DNA from: CAYNLK01 sp964398055
GTDB taxonomy: Bacteria > Chloroflexota > Anaerolineae > 4572-78 > J111
NCBI GenBank assembly: GCA_964398055.1
Contig: CAYNLK010000032.1
Coordinates: 1-64,000, forward strand
Length of the DNA stretch: 64,000 bases
Reading direction: 5' to 3'
Made by a program: the position numbers and the translations under genes. Below, in pieces: positions 36,375-45,351 of the stretch; the first letter of the stretch is position 1; each line of letters begins with the position of its first letter. The notes beneath the pieces are model-generated. The model saw nothing but the letters and a program-made list of their open reading frames with translations. It was not told where the DNA came from and did no database searches.

Positions 36375-37172
36375 ATGTCCGATCAAAAGAATCTTGTCGC
36401 CATTGTAACCGGCGCGACCGGGGCCATCGGCCAGGCCATTGCCCGCCAGTTGGCTCAAAAAGGGTACGCGGTCGTCCTGGCAGCTCGAAATGAGGCCAAG
36501 GCCAGGCAGGCGGTGCAGGACATCATTCAAGCCACCGGCAACGAGCGGGTGCGGTCTGAATTGGTTGACCTGGCCCGCCGGGCCTCCATCCAGGCGCTAG
36601 CCGACCGCTGGCAAGGTCCGCTGCACGTGCTGGTCAACAACGCCGGCGCGACCCCCCGGTCACGGCAGGAAACAGCCGAAGGGATCGAACTGCAATTTGC
36701 CACCAATGTCCTGGGTTACTTTTGGATGATCGAGCACTTTACCGAAGTTCTGAAGCAGTCGGCCCCGGCCCGGGTGGTCAACGTGGCCAGCTATTGGGCC
36801 GGCGACCTTGATCTGGATGACCTGGAGTTCAAACGCCGCCGGTACAATAACAATAGCGCCTATCGCCAAGCCAAGCAGGCCAACCGGATGCTGACGGTCG
36901 CCCTGGCCGAAAAGTTGAAACCCTTTGGCATTACGGTCAATGCCTGCCACCCCGGCGATGTCAACTCAACCTTGAGCAACAACCTGGGCTTCGGCGGCCA
37001 CGATTCGCCGGATGAGGGGGCCGGCACGCCGGTCTGGCTGGCTACCGGTGAGGTCGGCGGCCAGGTAACCGGCCGCTATTTCGAGCAGCGGCGGGAAGTG
37101 CGAGACCATTTTGCTGAGAACAAAGAGGCCATCGAGGCGCTCTACCAGGCCTGCCGGGGTTACTCCAGGTAG
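36375..37172 (+). CDS. Short-chain dehydrogenase/reductase
   Basis: 265 residues. Cofactor motif TGATGAIGQAIA near residue 14, NNAGA at about 86-90, and a catalytic Tyr-x-x-x-Lys equivalent in YRQAKQAN (Y155/K159 region, with an upstream Ser in NVASYW). These fit retinol-dehydrogenase-like SDRs, which use NAD(P). AGGAGG lies 10 bases before the ATG. The substrate cannot be told. It is the last plus-strand gene of the run. Confidence 0.92.
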   Translation: MSDQKNLVAIVTGATGAIGQAIARQLAQKGYAVVLAARNEAKARQAVQDIIQATGNERVRSELVDLARRASIQALADRWQGPLHVLVNNAGATPRSRQETAEGIELQFATNVLGYFWMIEHFTEVLKQSAPARVVNVASYWAGDLDLDDLEFKRRRYNNNSAYRQAKQANRMLTVALAEKLKPFGITVNACHPGDVNSTLSNNLGFGGHDSPDEGAGTPVWLATGEVGGQVTGRYFEQRREVRDHFAENKEAIEALYQACRGYSR

Positions 37173-37280
37173 GGTTGGTCATCCCTGAGAAACTCACAGT
37201 TTCCAATTTTTGACTGCGGACGGCATAGGGATGCCGTTGTACGTAAATTTGGATCTATTAAGACTACCGCCAGAGATGTT

Positions 37281-38654
37281 CTAACGCCACGACAGCATCC
37301 GTTCGTTCATGCCATCATACTGAAAAGTGATGCCGGCCAGCGCTTCCGGCGGGAACAAAGGCCGCTGGCTGCTGCCGTCGGTGTTCATCACCCAGATTTC
37401 CCAACGGCCGGTCCGGTCGGTTAGAAAAGCAATTTGTGAACCGTCGGGCGACCAGGCCGGCGAGATGTTTTGGTAGGAACGGGGCGCCTGGCCGGACAAA
37501 ATTTGCTGGACCAGCTCGACGTAAGCGGTTTGGGTCAGCCGGACTCGCCCACTGCCGTCGCTGTTCAATACTTGAATATCCCAACTTTGGCTACCCTGCT
37601 GGTAGGTAACAGCGACTTTACTGCCATCGGGTGAAAACAGCGGGGTGTGGTCGTCAAGGTCGGCGGTGAGCAGCCAACTGGCGCCCAGGTTCAAATCCAG
37701 GCTCACCAGCCCTTTGGCCCCGTCGTAGACGACCTGCCAGGGTTGAGCCGGATTCCAGGTGGGTGATTGGGAATAAAGATCGTGCGGCAGGTCTTCAAAC
37801 TGGCCAGTAGTCACCTCGATGCGGCGCAGACCCCACTGCAGATCCTCTTTGGGAATGTAGCAGAATACAAAGCCGTCGGCGCTGCGGCGGCTCTTGGTCA
37901 CCTGGCCAATGTTGTCCGGCATGCGAAAACCATCGTCACGGTCGAATTCTTTGCAGATTTCTGCCGGGTCGCGTAACCCGCCATGCTGAAACGACACAAT
38001 GATCGCCTGCCCATCGGGCGACCAGGTGGGCGATTTGGCCTGACGGATACCGCCAACAATGGCCCGCTCATCGCTGCCGTCGAGGTTGATGGTGTAGAGC
38101 GCGCCAAATTCGGCCCCATCCCAACGCACAAAAGCCACCTGCTGGCCATCCGGCGAGATAGCCGGGTCCATGCCGGTGGTCAGGTAACGAAGGTTGCTGC
38201 CATCAGGATCGATAGCGTAAATGGCGCCCCCAGCCGAGGTTTGAAAGACAATCGTCCCGGCGGCGGCAACCGAACTGTCCGCAACAGCCGCCTGCGCCTG
38301 CGGTTGCGGCGCGGGGGCGGCAAATTTCAGAATCGCCGCCTGGTTGACCGCCACCTCAGCGCCGTTCACCCAGCCGGGGCTGCCGAAAGTAGAGACCACC
38401 TGCCACCAGCCGGTTTTGGCATTGTAACCAATGACGCCCCGGCTTGTGCCCTGGGCCAGCGTATCAAAGGCCGGATAGCTGGCATCGGGGCCGCTGCGAA
38501 TTTTGAGCGTTTCTACCAGCACGGTCAGGGTCGGGATATCTTCCTGGGCCGCGGCAGCAGGCCCAAAAACAAGGCCGCTTAGCAGCAAAATTACCAACAC
38601 AGTTAGCCAACGCAGCCGCGTTGTCAATCTGGGTAACATGTTCAAATAACTCAT
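37281..38654 (-). CDS. Secreted SH3 plus TolB-like beta-propeller protein
   Basis: 457 residues from ATG 38654 (AAAGGA 8 bases upstream; the TTG at 38660 is less likely). A signal peptide (about 14-36, ends AAAQ) precedes an SH3-like domain (about 44-100, LKIRSGPDASYPAF..GWWQVV) and a PD40/TolB-type beta-propeller (about 130-457, many SPDG(Q/S) blades such as DPAISPDGQQVAFV and PTWSPDGQAIIV). Such folds bind peptides or cell-wall ligands. It follows the HlyD adaptor gene by 38 bp and may be exported or anchored with that system. Confidence 0.85.
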   Translation of the reverse strand: MSYLNMLPRLTTRLRWLTVLVILLLSGLVFGPAAAAQEDIPTLTVLVETLKIRSGPDASYPAFDTLAQGTSRGVIGYNAKTGWWQVVSTFGSPGWVNGAEVAVNQAAILKFAAPAPQPQAQAAVADSSVAAAGTIVFQTSAGGAIYAIDPDGSNLRYLTTGMDPAISPDGQQVAFVRWDGAEFGALYTINLDGSDERAIVGGIRQAKSPTWSPDGQAIIVSFQHGGLRDPAEICKEFDRDDGFRMPDNIGQVTKSRRSADGFVFCYIPKEDLQWGLRRIEVTTGQFEDLPHDLYSQSPTWNPAQPWQVVYDGAKGLVSLDLNLGASWLLTADLDDHTPLFSPDGSKVAVTYQQGSQSWDIQVLNSDGSGRVRLTQTAYVELVQQILSGQAPRSYQNISPAWSPDGSQIAFLTDRTGRWEIWVMNTDGSSQRPLFPPEALAGITFQYDGMNERMLSWR

Positions 38655-38692
38655 AAACAAATTCCTTTATGGTAAGGTGATAACCTGGGCAA

Positions 38693-40300
38693 TTAGGGGC
38701 GAGGGCCACCACCGCCGGGAGGCGGGCCGCCAAACATCATGCCGCCGCGCATTTGCCCCTGGTTCTCATCAACATAGGAAGCCACCTGGCCTACCACCTG
38801 ATCACCGGCCTGTAAATCCTCAGACTTAACCACCGTCCACTCACCCTGCGATGCGCCCGGCTTTACCGCCACCCGGCTGGGCTGACCATTGCGGACGACC
38901 CGCACGTAATTCTGGCCTTCAAACTCCATCACCGCGGTGCTGGGCACCAGCCAGGTGTTGGCCCCATCATCACTGAGAATAGTGGCCACCGCCGTCATCC
39001 CGGGCCGAACGCCATCTTCTATTTCAAGGTCTTTCAATTGAATGGTCACCTGGTAATTGACCACACCGCTGCTGGCCTGGCTGATCGGCGCAATCCGGCT
39101 AACTTCTCCTTGAAACACCTGGTCAGGCAGAGCATCAACGGCAATGTTGACCGGCTGGCCCAGCTTCACTTTATTGATGTCGACCTCGGCCACGTAGACC
39201 GGCAGCTCCAACTTGGTCAGGTCGCCGATAATGAGCGCCGAACTGAGATCAGAGGTTGTTTTTTGGCCCACTTCAACCTCAATCGATAGAACAATCCCGT
39301 CAATGGTGGCCCGCAGGGTGGCATCATCCAGATTGGCCTGGGCTTCGTCCAAACCAAGTTGGGCCTGGGCAATGGATAGTTCCATTTCGCGGATTTCAGT
39401 GTCAGTAGGGCCGTTGAGCAGGCTGGTCAATTTGGCCTGGGCGCTGGACACCTGCGCTTCGGCGGCCAACAGTTCGGCTTTGGTGGTTACCAGGTCTTCC
39501 ACCTGTACCTGGGCTTGCTTGATGCTGCTCAGGGCCTGCTGCAATTCAGATTCAGACGCTCCTTCGGTGGCAACCTCGTAGGCGGCTTTGGCCTTATCGT
39601 AATCGATGGTGGCCGATTGCAGGTCCATCGCCTGCTGTGAGCGGCCTTTATCATCCCGGTAGGCAATTTCGTTGTAAGCCTGCTGGGCCTGGTCCAGGGC
39701 CAGGTAAGCTTTGTGCAGGTCGGTACTGAGTTGGGTCAGTTCGGCCTCACTCAGCCCGGCCAACAACTCCTGATAGCTGGCCTGGGCTGCGGCCAGGCTG
39801 GCCTGGGCCGCGGCTATCTCTGCTGCGCTCGGACCGGCCTGGAGTTCGGCCAGATTCTCTTGGGCCGAGGCCAAACTGGCATAAGCCTCGTCCAGGTCGG
39901 CCTGAGAAGCCGGCTCTAGCAACTGGGCCAGCTTGTTCTGGCTAACTTCCAGGGCTAACTCGGCCTGCCGTACGGCCCGATCCAGGTCGCCTGTATCCAG
40001 CTTGAGCAGTGGGTCGCCCACTTTGACCTCATCGCCTTCCCCAACGTACACTTCGGCAATGATGCCAGAGCCTTTAAAGACGGCGGATTGCTGCTGAACC
40101 AACTGGATGTTGCCGGTGGCGCTGACCTGAACCGCGTCGATACCCGGTCGAATGGTGACCATGCTCTCTGCCGTTGGGCTGGCCTGCGCCTGAGCGCTGC
40201 CGCTGTCCAGCAAACCGGTCAGCGCATCCCGGAAGTAAAAAGCTCCTCCGGCCAGGGCCAGGATGACGATGGCAATAATCCAAACTTTTTTATTTTTCAT
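38693..40300 (-). CDS. HlyD/MacA-type membrane-fusion adaptor
   Basis: 535 residues from ATG 40300, with a GGAGG site at 40306-40310; the longer frame start lies in the tandem-repeat DNA upstream. One N-terminal membrane helix (about 5-22) is followed by a lipoyl half, a very long coiled-coil hairpin (about 95-320, rich in SQAQL/AAQAS repeats), the second lipoyl half (IDGIVLSIEVEVGQKT), a beta-barrel and a Gly/Met-rich tail (MRGGMMFGGPPPGGGG). It links the ABC pump to the outside. No TolC homologue is near. Confidence 0.9.
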   Translation of the reverse strand: MKNKKVWIIAIVILALAGGAFYFRDALTGLLDSGSAQAQASPTAESMVTIRPGIDAVQVSATGNIQLVQQQSAVFKGSGIIAEVYVGEGDEVKVGDPLLKLDTGDLDRAVRQAELALEVSQNKLAQLLEPASQADLDEAYASLASAQENLAELQAGPSAAEIAAAQASLAAAQASYQELLAGLSEAELTQLSTDLHKAYLALDQAQQAYNEIAYRDDKGRSQQAMDLQSATIDYDKAKAAYEVATEGASESELQQALSSIKQAQVQVEDLVTTKAELLAAEAQVSSAQAKLTSLLNGPTDTEIREMELSIAQAQLGLDEAQANLDDATLRATIDGIVLSIEVEVGQKTTSDLSSALIIGDLTKLELPVYVAEVDINKVKLGQPVNIAVDALPDQVFQGEVSRIAPISQASSGVVNYQVTIQLKDLEIEDGVRPGMTAVATILSDDGANTWLVPSTAVMEFEGQNYVRVVRNGQPSRVAVKPGASQGEWTVVKSEDLQAGDQVVGQVASYVDENQGQMRGGMMFGGPPPGGGGPRP

Positions 40301-40434
40301 CAATACCTCCGGATTCAATTGTGAATTGTGAATTGTGAATTGTGAATTGTGATCAGTAACTTGAAACATTGAAAACGGCTAAACATTCACAACTGACAAC
40401 TGACAATTGATAATTGATAATTGATAATTCCCCA
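40301..40434. repeat. Short tandem repeats between permease and adaptor genes
   Basis: The gap holds about four copies of an 8-base unit GTGAATTG-like (40319-40350) and, further on, ACTGACA and TTGATAA units repeated two to three times (40391-40430). Similar STR tracts are seen in heterocystous cyanobacteria and other filamentous phyla. Their role is unknown. Confidence 0.85.
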
Positions 40435-41682
40435 TCACTCGCTGCGTAAGGCTTCAATGGGATCAAGCTGCGTAGCCCGCATAGCCGGATAAATGCCAAA
40501 GATGAGACCGGCTAACAGGCTGAAACCAAGCGCCAGCGCCAGCGAGTCTGACTGAATGACGACCTGGAAGGTAAAGGCCGGTACCTGCGCCAGCAGTCCA
40601 GCCAGCCCAAAGGCCAGGCCCACTCCAATCAAACCACCCAAAAAGCAGAGCACCAGCGCTTCAACCAGAAACTGCATTAAAATATCACTATCATGCGCGC
40701 CGATGGCTTTGCGCAGGCCGATTTCGCGGGTGCGTTCGGTTACGGACACCAGCATAATATTCATAATGCCGATGCCGCCGACCAACAGACTGATAGCGCC
40801 GATAGAGCCGAGGAAAATGGTCAAGGTGGCGGTAATATCAGAGGCGGTTTCCAGCAGGCTGGCCTGGTTGAAAATGTTGAAATCGTTGTCAGCATCGGCC
40901 TTCAGACTGTGCCGCAGCCGCAGCGTCATTTCTGTTTGCTTTTCGGCATCTTCTACACCCTCGGCGCTGGCCGCCTGCACATTGAGGCCGGTAATAGTGT
41001 ACTGGCCGCGGTAACGGGGGGCGTTAAACAACCGGCCCTGGGCAATGCCAATCGGCACATAAGCCTGCCGGTCGGGAGTGTTGGGGCCAAAACCACCGCT
41101 TTCCTTTAACACCCCAATCACCTGAAACGGCTGGCCACCAATCCGGACGCTCTGCCCGATCGGCTCCACAGCCCCAAACAAATCTTCAGCCAGGCGCGAC
41201 CCCAGCACGACCACCTGGCTCTGAGCTTCCACCTCCTCGTCGGTCAGAAAACGACCGGAAGCCACGGTCAGGTTGCGCACACTGGCATAAATCGCCGTTA
41301 CCCCCGACACCTGATTATTCGTATTGGTGCTGCCGTAGACCAGTTGGGCATTGGCGGCGTATTCCGGGGCAACCTTAGCAATGGCCGGATGTAACGCCTT
41401 GTCCATCAGGGCCTCGGCGTCGCCAATAGTTAGGGTGCTGGCCGAACCACTGGCGCTCTGCAGGCCGCCGCTGCCGGTAGTGGCCCCGGGAGAAACGGAG
41501 AGTAGATAGGTCCCCTGGCTTTCAATTCTTTCGGTAATGTTGGCCGCGGCCCCCCGGCCAATCCCCATGGTGGTCAGCACGGCCGCCACGCCGATGATAA
41601 TGCCCAGCATCGTCAGGATAGCCCGCAACTTGTGGGCCGTAATGCTTTCCAGGGCTACTTGTAGATACTTAAATAGTTTCAT
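40435..41682 (-). CDS. ABC transporter permease, MacB type
   Basis: 415 residues from ATG 41682, which overlaps the ATPase gene (GGAG lies 9 bases before it). Four transmembrane helices are visible: one near 20-45 (LTMLGIIIGVAAVL) and three at the C-terminus (about 285-405), with a large extracytoplasmic loop between them (MacB periplasmic core). The family extrudes macrolides, peptides or lipoproteins with HlyD-like adaptors. It lies between its ATPase and adaptor. Confidence 0.93.
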   Translation of the reverse strand: MKLFKYLQVALESITAHKLRAILTMLGIIIGVAAVLTTMGIGRGAAANITERIESQGTYLLSVSPGATTGSGGLQSASGSASTLTIGDAEALMDKALHPAIAKVAPEYAANAQLVYGSTNTNNQVSGVTAIYASVRNLTVASGRFLTDEEVEAQSQVVVLGSRLAEDLFGAVEPIGQSVRIGGQPFQVIGVLKESGGFGPNTPDRQAYVPIGIAQGRLFNAPRYRGQYTITGLNVQAASAEGVEDAEKQTEMTLRLRHSLKADADNDFNIFNQASLLETASDITATLTIFLGSIGAISLLVGGIGIMNIMLVSVTERTREIGLRKAIGAHDSDILMQFLVEALVLCFLGGLIGVGLAFGLAGLLAQVPAFTFQVVIQSDSLALALGFSLLAGLIFGIYPAMRATQLDPIEALRSE

Positions 41683-42418
41683 CTTGAATCTCCAGCACCG
41701 GCACAACCAACCTGCGCCCATTCGACTTATCACTCACCACCTTGCCGTCGTGGAGGGTGACGACCCGTTGAGCGCGCCGGGCTACTTGCGGATCGTGCGT
41801 AACGGTAATGACGGTTAGCCCCTGGTCATGCAGTTCGTCGAAAAGGGCCATCACTTCGGCCCCGGTTTTGGAATCAAGCGCGCCGGTTGGCTCGTCGGCT
41901 AATAGCAGGCTGGGCTGGTTGACCAGAGCGCGGGCAATGGCCACCCGCTGCTGCTGTCCACCCGATAGCTCGTCGGGGCGGTGGCTGGCCCGGTCGCTCA
42001 AGCCAACCCGGGCCAGAGCCTTCAGCGCCAGTTCCCGGCTGTGACGGCCGGAGACGCCGGCATAGAACAGGGGCAACTCTACCTGCCGGCGAGCATTGAC
42101 CCGCGGTAAGAGATTGAACTGTTGAAAGACAAAACCGATTTCCTGATTACGCAGATCGGCCAACTGGCTTTTGCTCATCTGGCTGGCCTCGGTGCCCCGG
42201 ATTTTGTAGCTGCCGCTGGTGGGCCGGTCGAGCAGACCGATCATATTCATCAACGTACTTTTGCCGGAGCCGCTGGCCCCCATAATGGCCACATACTCAC
42301 CCGGCTGCACGGTCAAAGAGACGCCCCGCAGAGCCTGAACTTCGATATCGCCCATCTGGTATATTTTGGTCATCCCTTCGATTTGGAGCAGCGGTGAGTT
42401 TCCATTGGTAGATGTCAT
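41669..42418 (-). CDS. ABC transporter ATP-binding protein, LolD/MacB type
   Basis: 249 residues. Walker A GASGSGKST (about 50-58), Q-loop, signature LSGGQQQRVAIARAL, Walker B LLLADEPTGALDSKTG and the H-loop VTHD are all intact. The order ATPase, permease, adaptor, propeller protein forms one operon on the minus strand. The substrate is unknown; a toxic peptide or small metabolite is plausible. Confidence 0.95.
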   Translation of the reverse strand: MTSTNGNSPLLQIEGMTKIYQMGDIEVQALRGVSLTVQPGEYVAIMGASGSGKSTLMNMIGLLDRPTSGSYKIRGTEASQMSKSQLADLRNQEIGFVFQQFNLLPRVNARRQVELPLFYAGVSGRHSRELALKALARVGLSDRASHRPDELSGGQQQRVAIARALVNQPSLLLADEPTGALDSKTGAEVMALFDELHDQGLTVITVTHDPQVARRAQRVVTLHDGKVVSDKSNGRRLVVPVLEIQDETI

Positions 42419-42581
42419 TGGCTGTATCCTAACTTAGAAATTTAGCAAATCAAGCTCTATTTGCCTGATTCAAGTGAAAGTCACCGGGTCGGCTGAAGTT
42501 CATAAGATAATTATACAAGTCAATTGTGCAGATTTTGTGCAAAACTAACCCAAAAAGTCATTCAAGCTATGGTGAATATCT

Positions 42582-42821
42582 TTACTCATCAACCCACTTC
42601 TGGATCAGGCTCAGTAACAGCCACAACCCACCGATTAGAATAGCGCCACCCAGCAGGCAAGCGCCCCCAAGCAGGGCGGCCTGCATTCCCCAAATCAAGC
42701 CGATCAGGGTAGTCCCCACCCCAACCAACACGAATATCACCAGGTAAAGCAGGTTCTTTTCTTGCCGGCGGCGATTTTGGCGAAAATCTGTTGGGGGACG
42801 GGCTTGTTTACCCCGACTCAA
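42582..42821 (-). CDS. Small two-TM membrane protein
   Basis: 79 residues with two transmembrane helices (about 24-47 and 50-72). The start overlaps the DedA stop by 4 bp. The family is not recognised; related short frames often sit behind membrane protein genes. Confidence 0.65.
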   Translation of the reverse strand: MSRGKQARPPTDFRQNRRRQEKNLLYLVIFVLVGVGTTLIGLIWGMQAALLGGACLLGGAILIGGLWLLLSLIQKWVDE

Positions 42822-43459
42822 TGGTTACCATCCCGGCAAGATTGAGTGGGTTGATACTGAAAGCTGTGGGCGCGACGTTGGCGGCGCAGTAGATAATAAA
42901 CTGCCAACCCCGCCACCGCGGCGGTTACCAGATAACTGGTGGAATCGGACACAAACTGGCTAATCGCTGCCCACTGGCTACCAAAGGAATAGCCCAACCC
43001 ACCGTACAGTACCAGCCAGGTCAATTCACCGGCCACATCGTAGCTTAAAAACTGCCCAAAGTTGTAGGCGCTGCTACCGGCAATGAGGTTGGTTGGAATA
43101 GCCAGGGGGGTAAACAGAAAACGAGTGGCGTAAACGGCCAGTGAACCTTGCTGCTGAAACTGAGCCTGGGCCGCCCCCCAGGTTGTCGAATCCTTCAAAC
43201 GGCGCTGAACCCAGCCGGCGCCAAAGCGACCCATCGCGTAGCTGGCGCTATCGCCGATGACCGCTCCCAGCAGCCCGGCCAGCAGCGCCGTCCGGCCATC
43301 CAGCGTCTCCTGCCTGACCAAAGCCCCCGCGGCGATGACCAGCAGCGTTCCCGGCACCGGCATCCCCACGGCGCCCAGCAACAAAGCAAGCCCCAGCGTC
43401 GCCGCGCCGTAGGTCGTTAGCCCATTCAATAACAGGTCGGTTAAGTCCAACTCAATCAT
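42818..43459 (-). CDS. DedA-family membrane protein
   Basis: 213 residues. The pattern GAVGMPVPGTLLVIAAGALV (about 29-48), GAVIGDSASYAMGRFG and LFTPLAIPTNLIAGSSAYN is typical of DedA/VTT proteins, which scramble or flip lipids such as undecaprenyl phosphate. About five hydrophobic segments are visible. A small two-TM gene overlaps its end. Its role in the envelope fits the neighbouring secreted genes. Confidence 0.92.
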   Translation of the reverse strand: MIELDLTDLLLNGLTTYGAATLGLALLLGAVGMPVPGTLLVIAAGALVRQETLDGRTALLAGLLGAVIGDSASYAMGRFGAGWVQRRLKDSTTWGAAQAQFQQQGSLAVYATRFLFTPLAIPTNLIAGSSAYNFGQFLSYDVAGELTWLVLYGGLGYSFGSQWAAISQFVSDSTSYLVTAAVAGLAVYYLLRRQRRAHSFQYQPTQSCRDGNH

Positions 43460-43562
43460 GTTTGATCTCCCCAGATTGGTTTCACTTAACCACCAGTGTA
43501 ACGGGCAATTATGAAGATGTTGTGCAGAACTTCTGCAAATGTTGCCGGTTTAGGTCGTCCCC

Positions 43563-45317
43563 TTAATTCTGGTCGAGGTCAAGCAGCCAAATACCATCCA
43601 GAGCGACGCCGTTAGCCGCCACCAGCACAATTTTGCGGCCATCGGGCGAGACTCGCCAGTCGTTGTTGGCAATTGTCAACCCGGTGCCGGTGGGGAAAAG
43701 CGGCCGCGTCTGGCCGGTGCGAGTGTTGTACTCATAGAAGTTGTGCTCAGTGGCCTGGGGCTCCAGGGGAACGTAAACCAGACGCTCGTTATCTCGCCAG
43801 CGATATGCGCCAAAGAAGGGCAGTTTTTGCGGCAACGGCGTGGCCGCGTCCAGGTCTAGCAGCCACAGGCCGTTTTTGCCGGTGTCCGGTTCAAAGGTAA
43901 CGTAATAAACCAGGTAGCGCCCATCCGGGCTACGGGTCAGGCCGCGCGGCCGCGGCAGGGTGAGTAGCTCGGTCTGGCGGCCAGTCTCCAGCGACAGGGT
44001 CAGCAGCGTCTCGTCGGAACTACCGGCCACCCGGCGGGTCAGCAGCAGCGTCTCGCCGGTGAGCCAGCCGGCTACATTGATGCGGCGGGCAGATAGGATC
44101 AGCCGGGCATTGCGGCCATCCACATCGGCCACCCAAACGGTTTGTAGGCGGGTGTCGGCGGGCGCATCTTCGTCAGAGATGGTCCACATCAGCCGCCGGC
44201 TGTCCGGGGAAAAATTGGGCCGTTCTCCCTGAGTATCGATTTGCCACTGCCGGCCATCGGCCAGCCGCTCAACGATGGTGACGCCGTTCACAGGGTCAGG
44301 ATAAGCCGCCAACGTCTCATCCGGGCTATAAAGACCCAGCCACTCCGTCAGCAGGGCCGCGCCCGGCTCCGGCTGGGTCACATCGATACCCCACAGGCCC
44401 ACCGGCATATTGGCCGCGGGCCGGTCGATGAAGCGAACCTGAGTAGAATCCAGACTCCAGGTCGGATTGGTGCAGCAGTCGCCGCCGGTCAACTGGCGGC
44501 CCACGCTGGTGGTCTGGAGGGCCGGCGCGGCCGTCTGCAACATTCGGACGAGGGTGAGTTGGCGGCCGGGTAATGGCAGACTTTTCGCCCAGTCCAGCGG
44601 CCAGGGATTGGCAAAATCGTTGACAATTGGCCCGCCGGTTTGAACCTCCGGCTGGTCATACAGCGATTGCCACCGTCGCGGCTCGTCTAAATCACGGGCA
44701 AAACTGCGGCTCGAGCTGCCGGTCAGGCTCAGGTTGTCCCAGTTGGCGTCGATGAGCAGCTGGGGATTGAATTTGCGAACATGGGCCAGGTCTCGAATTT
44801 CCAGGTGCAGGTGCGGGCGACTGTAGCAGGTTTCGCCAGTGTCGCCGCTGCGGGCGATGACCTGCCCTTGCTTGACCACCTCGCCCGGCTGCAGCTTGGG
44901 GGCCTCCAACAAATGGCCGTACATAGAGGCGTAACCAAGCTGGGGGTGGTCGATCATCAAATTGTGCGGTGGTGAACCAAAGGGACCGTCCACAGCAAAG
45001 ACGATCCCGTCGGCCATGGCCACAATCTCGGTGCCGCACGGCGCCGACAGGTCAACCCCAAAATGGATGCCGCCCGAAGCGCCATAGGTGGTAAAGCGTT
45101 GCCGGTAGGCGCCGGTGGTGCTGCCGTAGGGCTGGGCCATCAGCCAGGTATTGGGACCGGATGGCTCGGCAAAGGGCAATTGAAATGGGCGCTCAGACTG
45201 AATTGACTCCTCTTGAGCCTCAGCCGGAGGAGTTGTTAAAAAGAGGATTATTCCTGCCAGAAGGGTCAGGAGAGTGATCGTAAAAGCAATGATGAAACGT
45301 TTTGAGGCGAGATTCAT
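43563..45317 (-). CDS. M23 metallopeptidase fused to beta-propeller
   Basis: 584 residues from ATG 45317, after CGGAG. A signal peptide (about 1-35) leads to an M23 (LytM) domain with ligands in HFGVDLSAP, the GHLLEAP segment and HLHLE, which cleaves peptidoglycan cross-bridges or acts as an inactive activator. The rest (about 210-584) is a TolB/WD40-type propeller with SPDG/SPDSR blades. The fusion of a cell-wall hydrolase with a propeller is unusual. It may tether the enzyme to the surface. Confidence 0.88.
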   Translation of the reverse strand: MNLASKRFIIAFTITLLTLLAGIILFLTTPPAEAQEESIQSERPFQLPFAEPSGPNTWLMAQPYGSTTGAYRQRFTTYGASGGIHFGVDLSAPCGTEIVAMADGIVFAVDGPFGSPPHNLMIDHPQLGYASMYGHLLEAPKLQPGEVVKQGQVIARSGDTGETCYSRPHLHLEIRDLAHVRKFNPQLLIDANWDNLSLTGSSSRSFARDLDEPRRWQSLYDQPEVQTGGPIVNDFANPWPLDWAKSLPLPGRQLTLVRMLQTAAPALQTTSVGRQLTGGDCCTNPTWSLDSTQVRFIDRPAANMPVGLWGIDVTQPEPGAALLTEWLGLYSPDETLAAYPDPVNGVTIVERLADGRQWQIDTQGERPNFSPDSRRLMWTISDEDAPADTRLQTVWVADVDGRNARLILSARRINVAGWLTGETLLLTRRVAGSSDETLLTLSLETGRQTELLTLPRPRGLTRSPDGRYLVYYVTFEPDTGKNGLWLLDLDAATPLPQKLPFFGAYRWRDNERLVYVPLEPQATEHNFYEYNTRTGQTRPLFPTGTGLTIANNDWRVSPDGRKIVLVAANGVALDGIWLLDLDQN

Positions 45318-45351
45318 TGGCAGACTCCGTTTAGAATTGGTGACCGGATGT

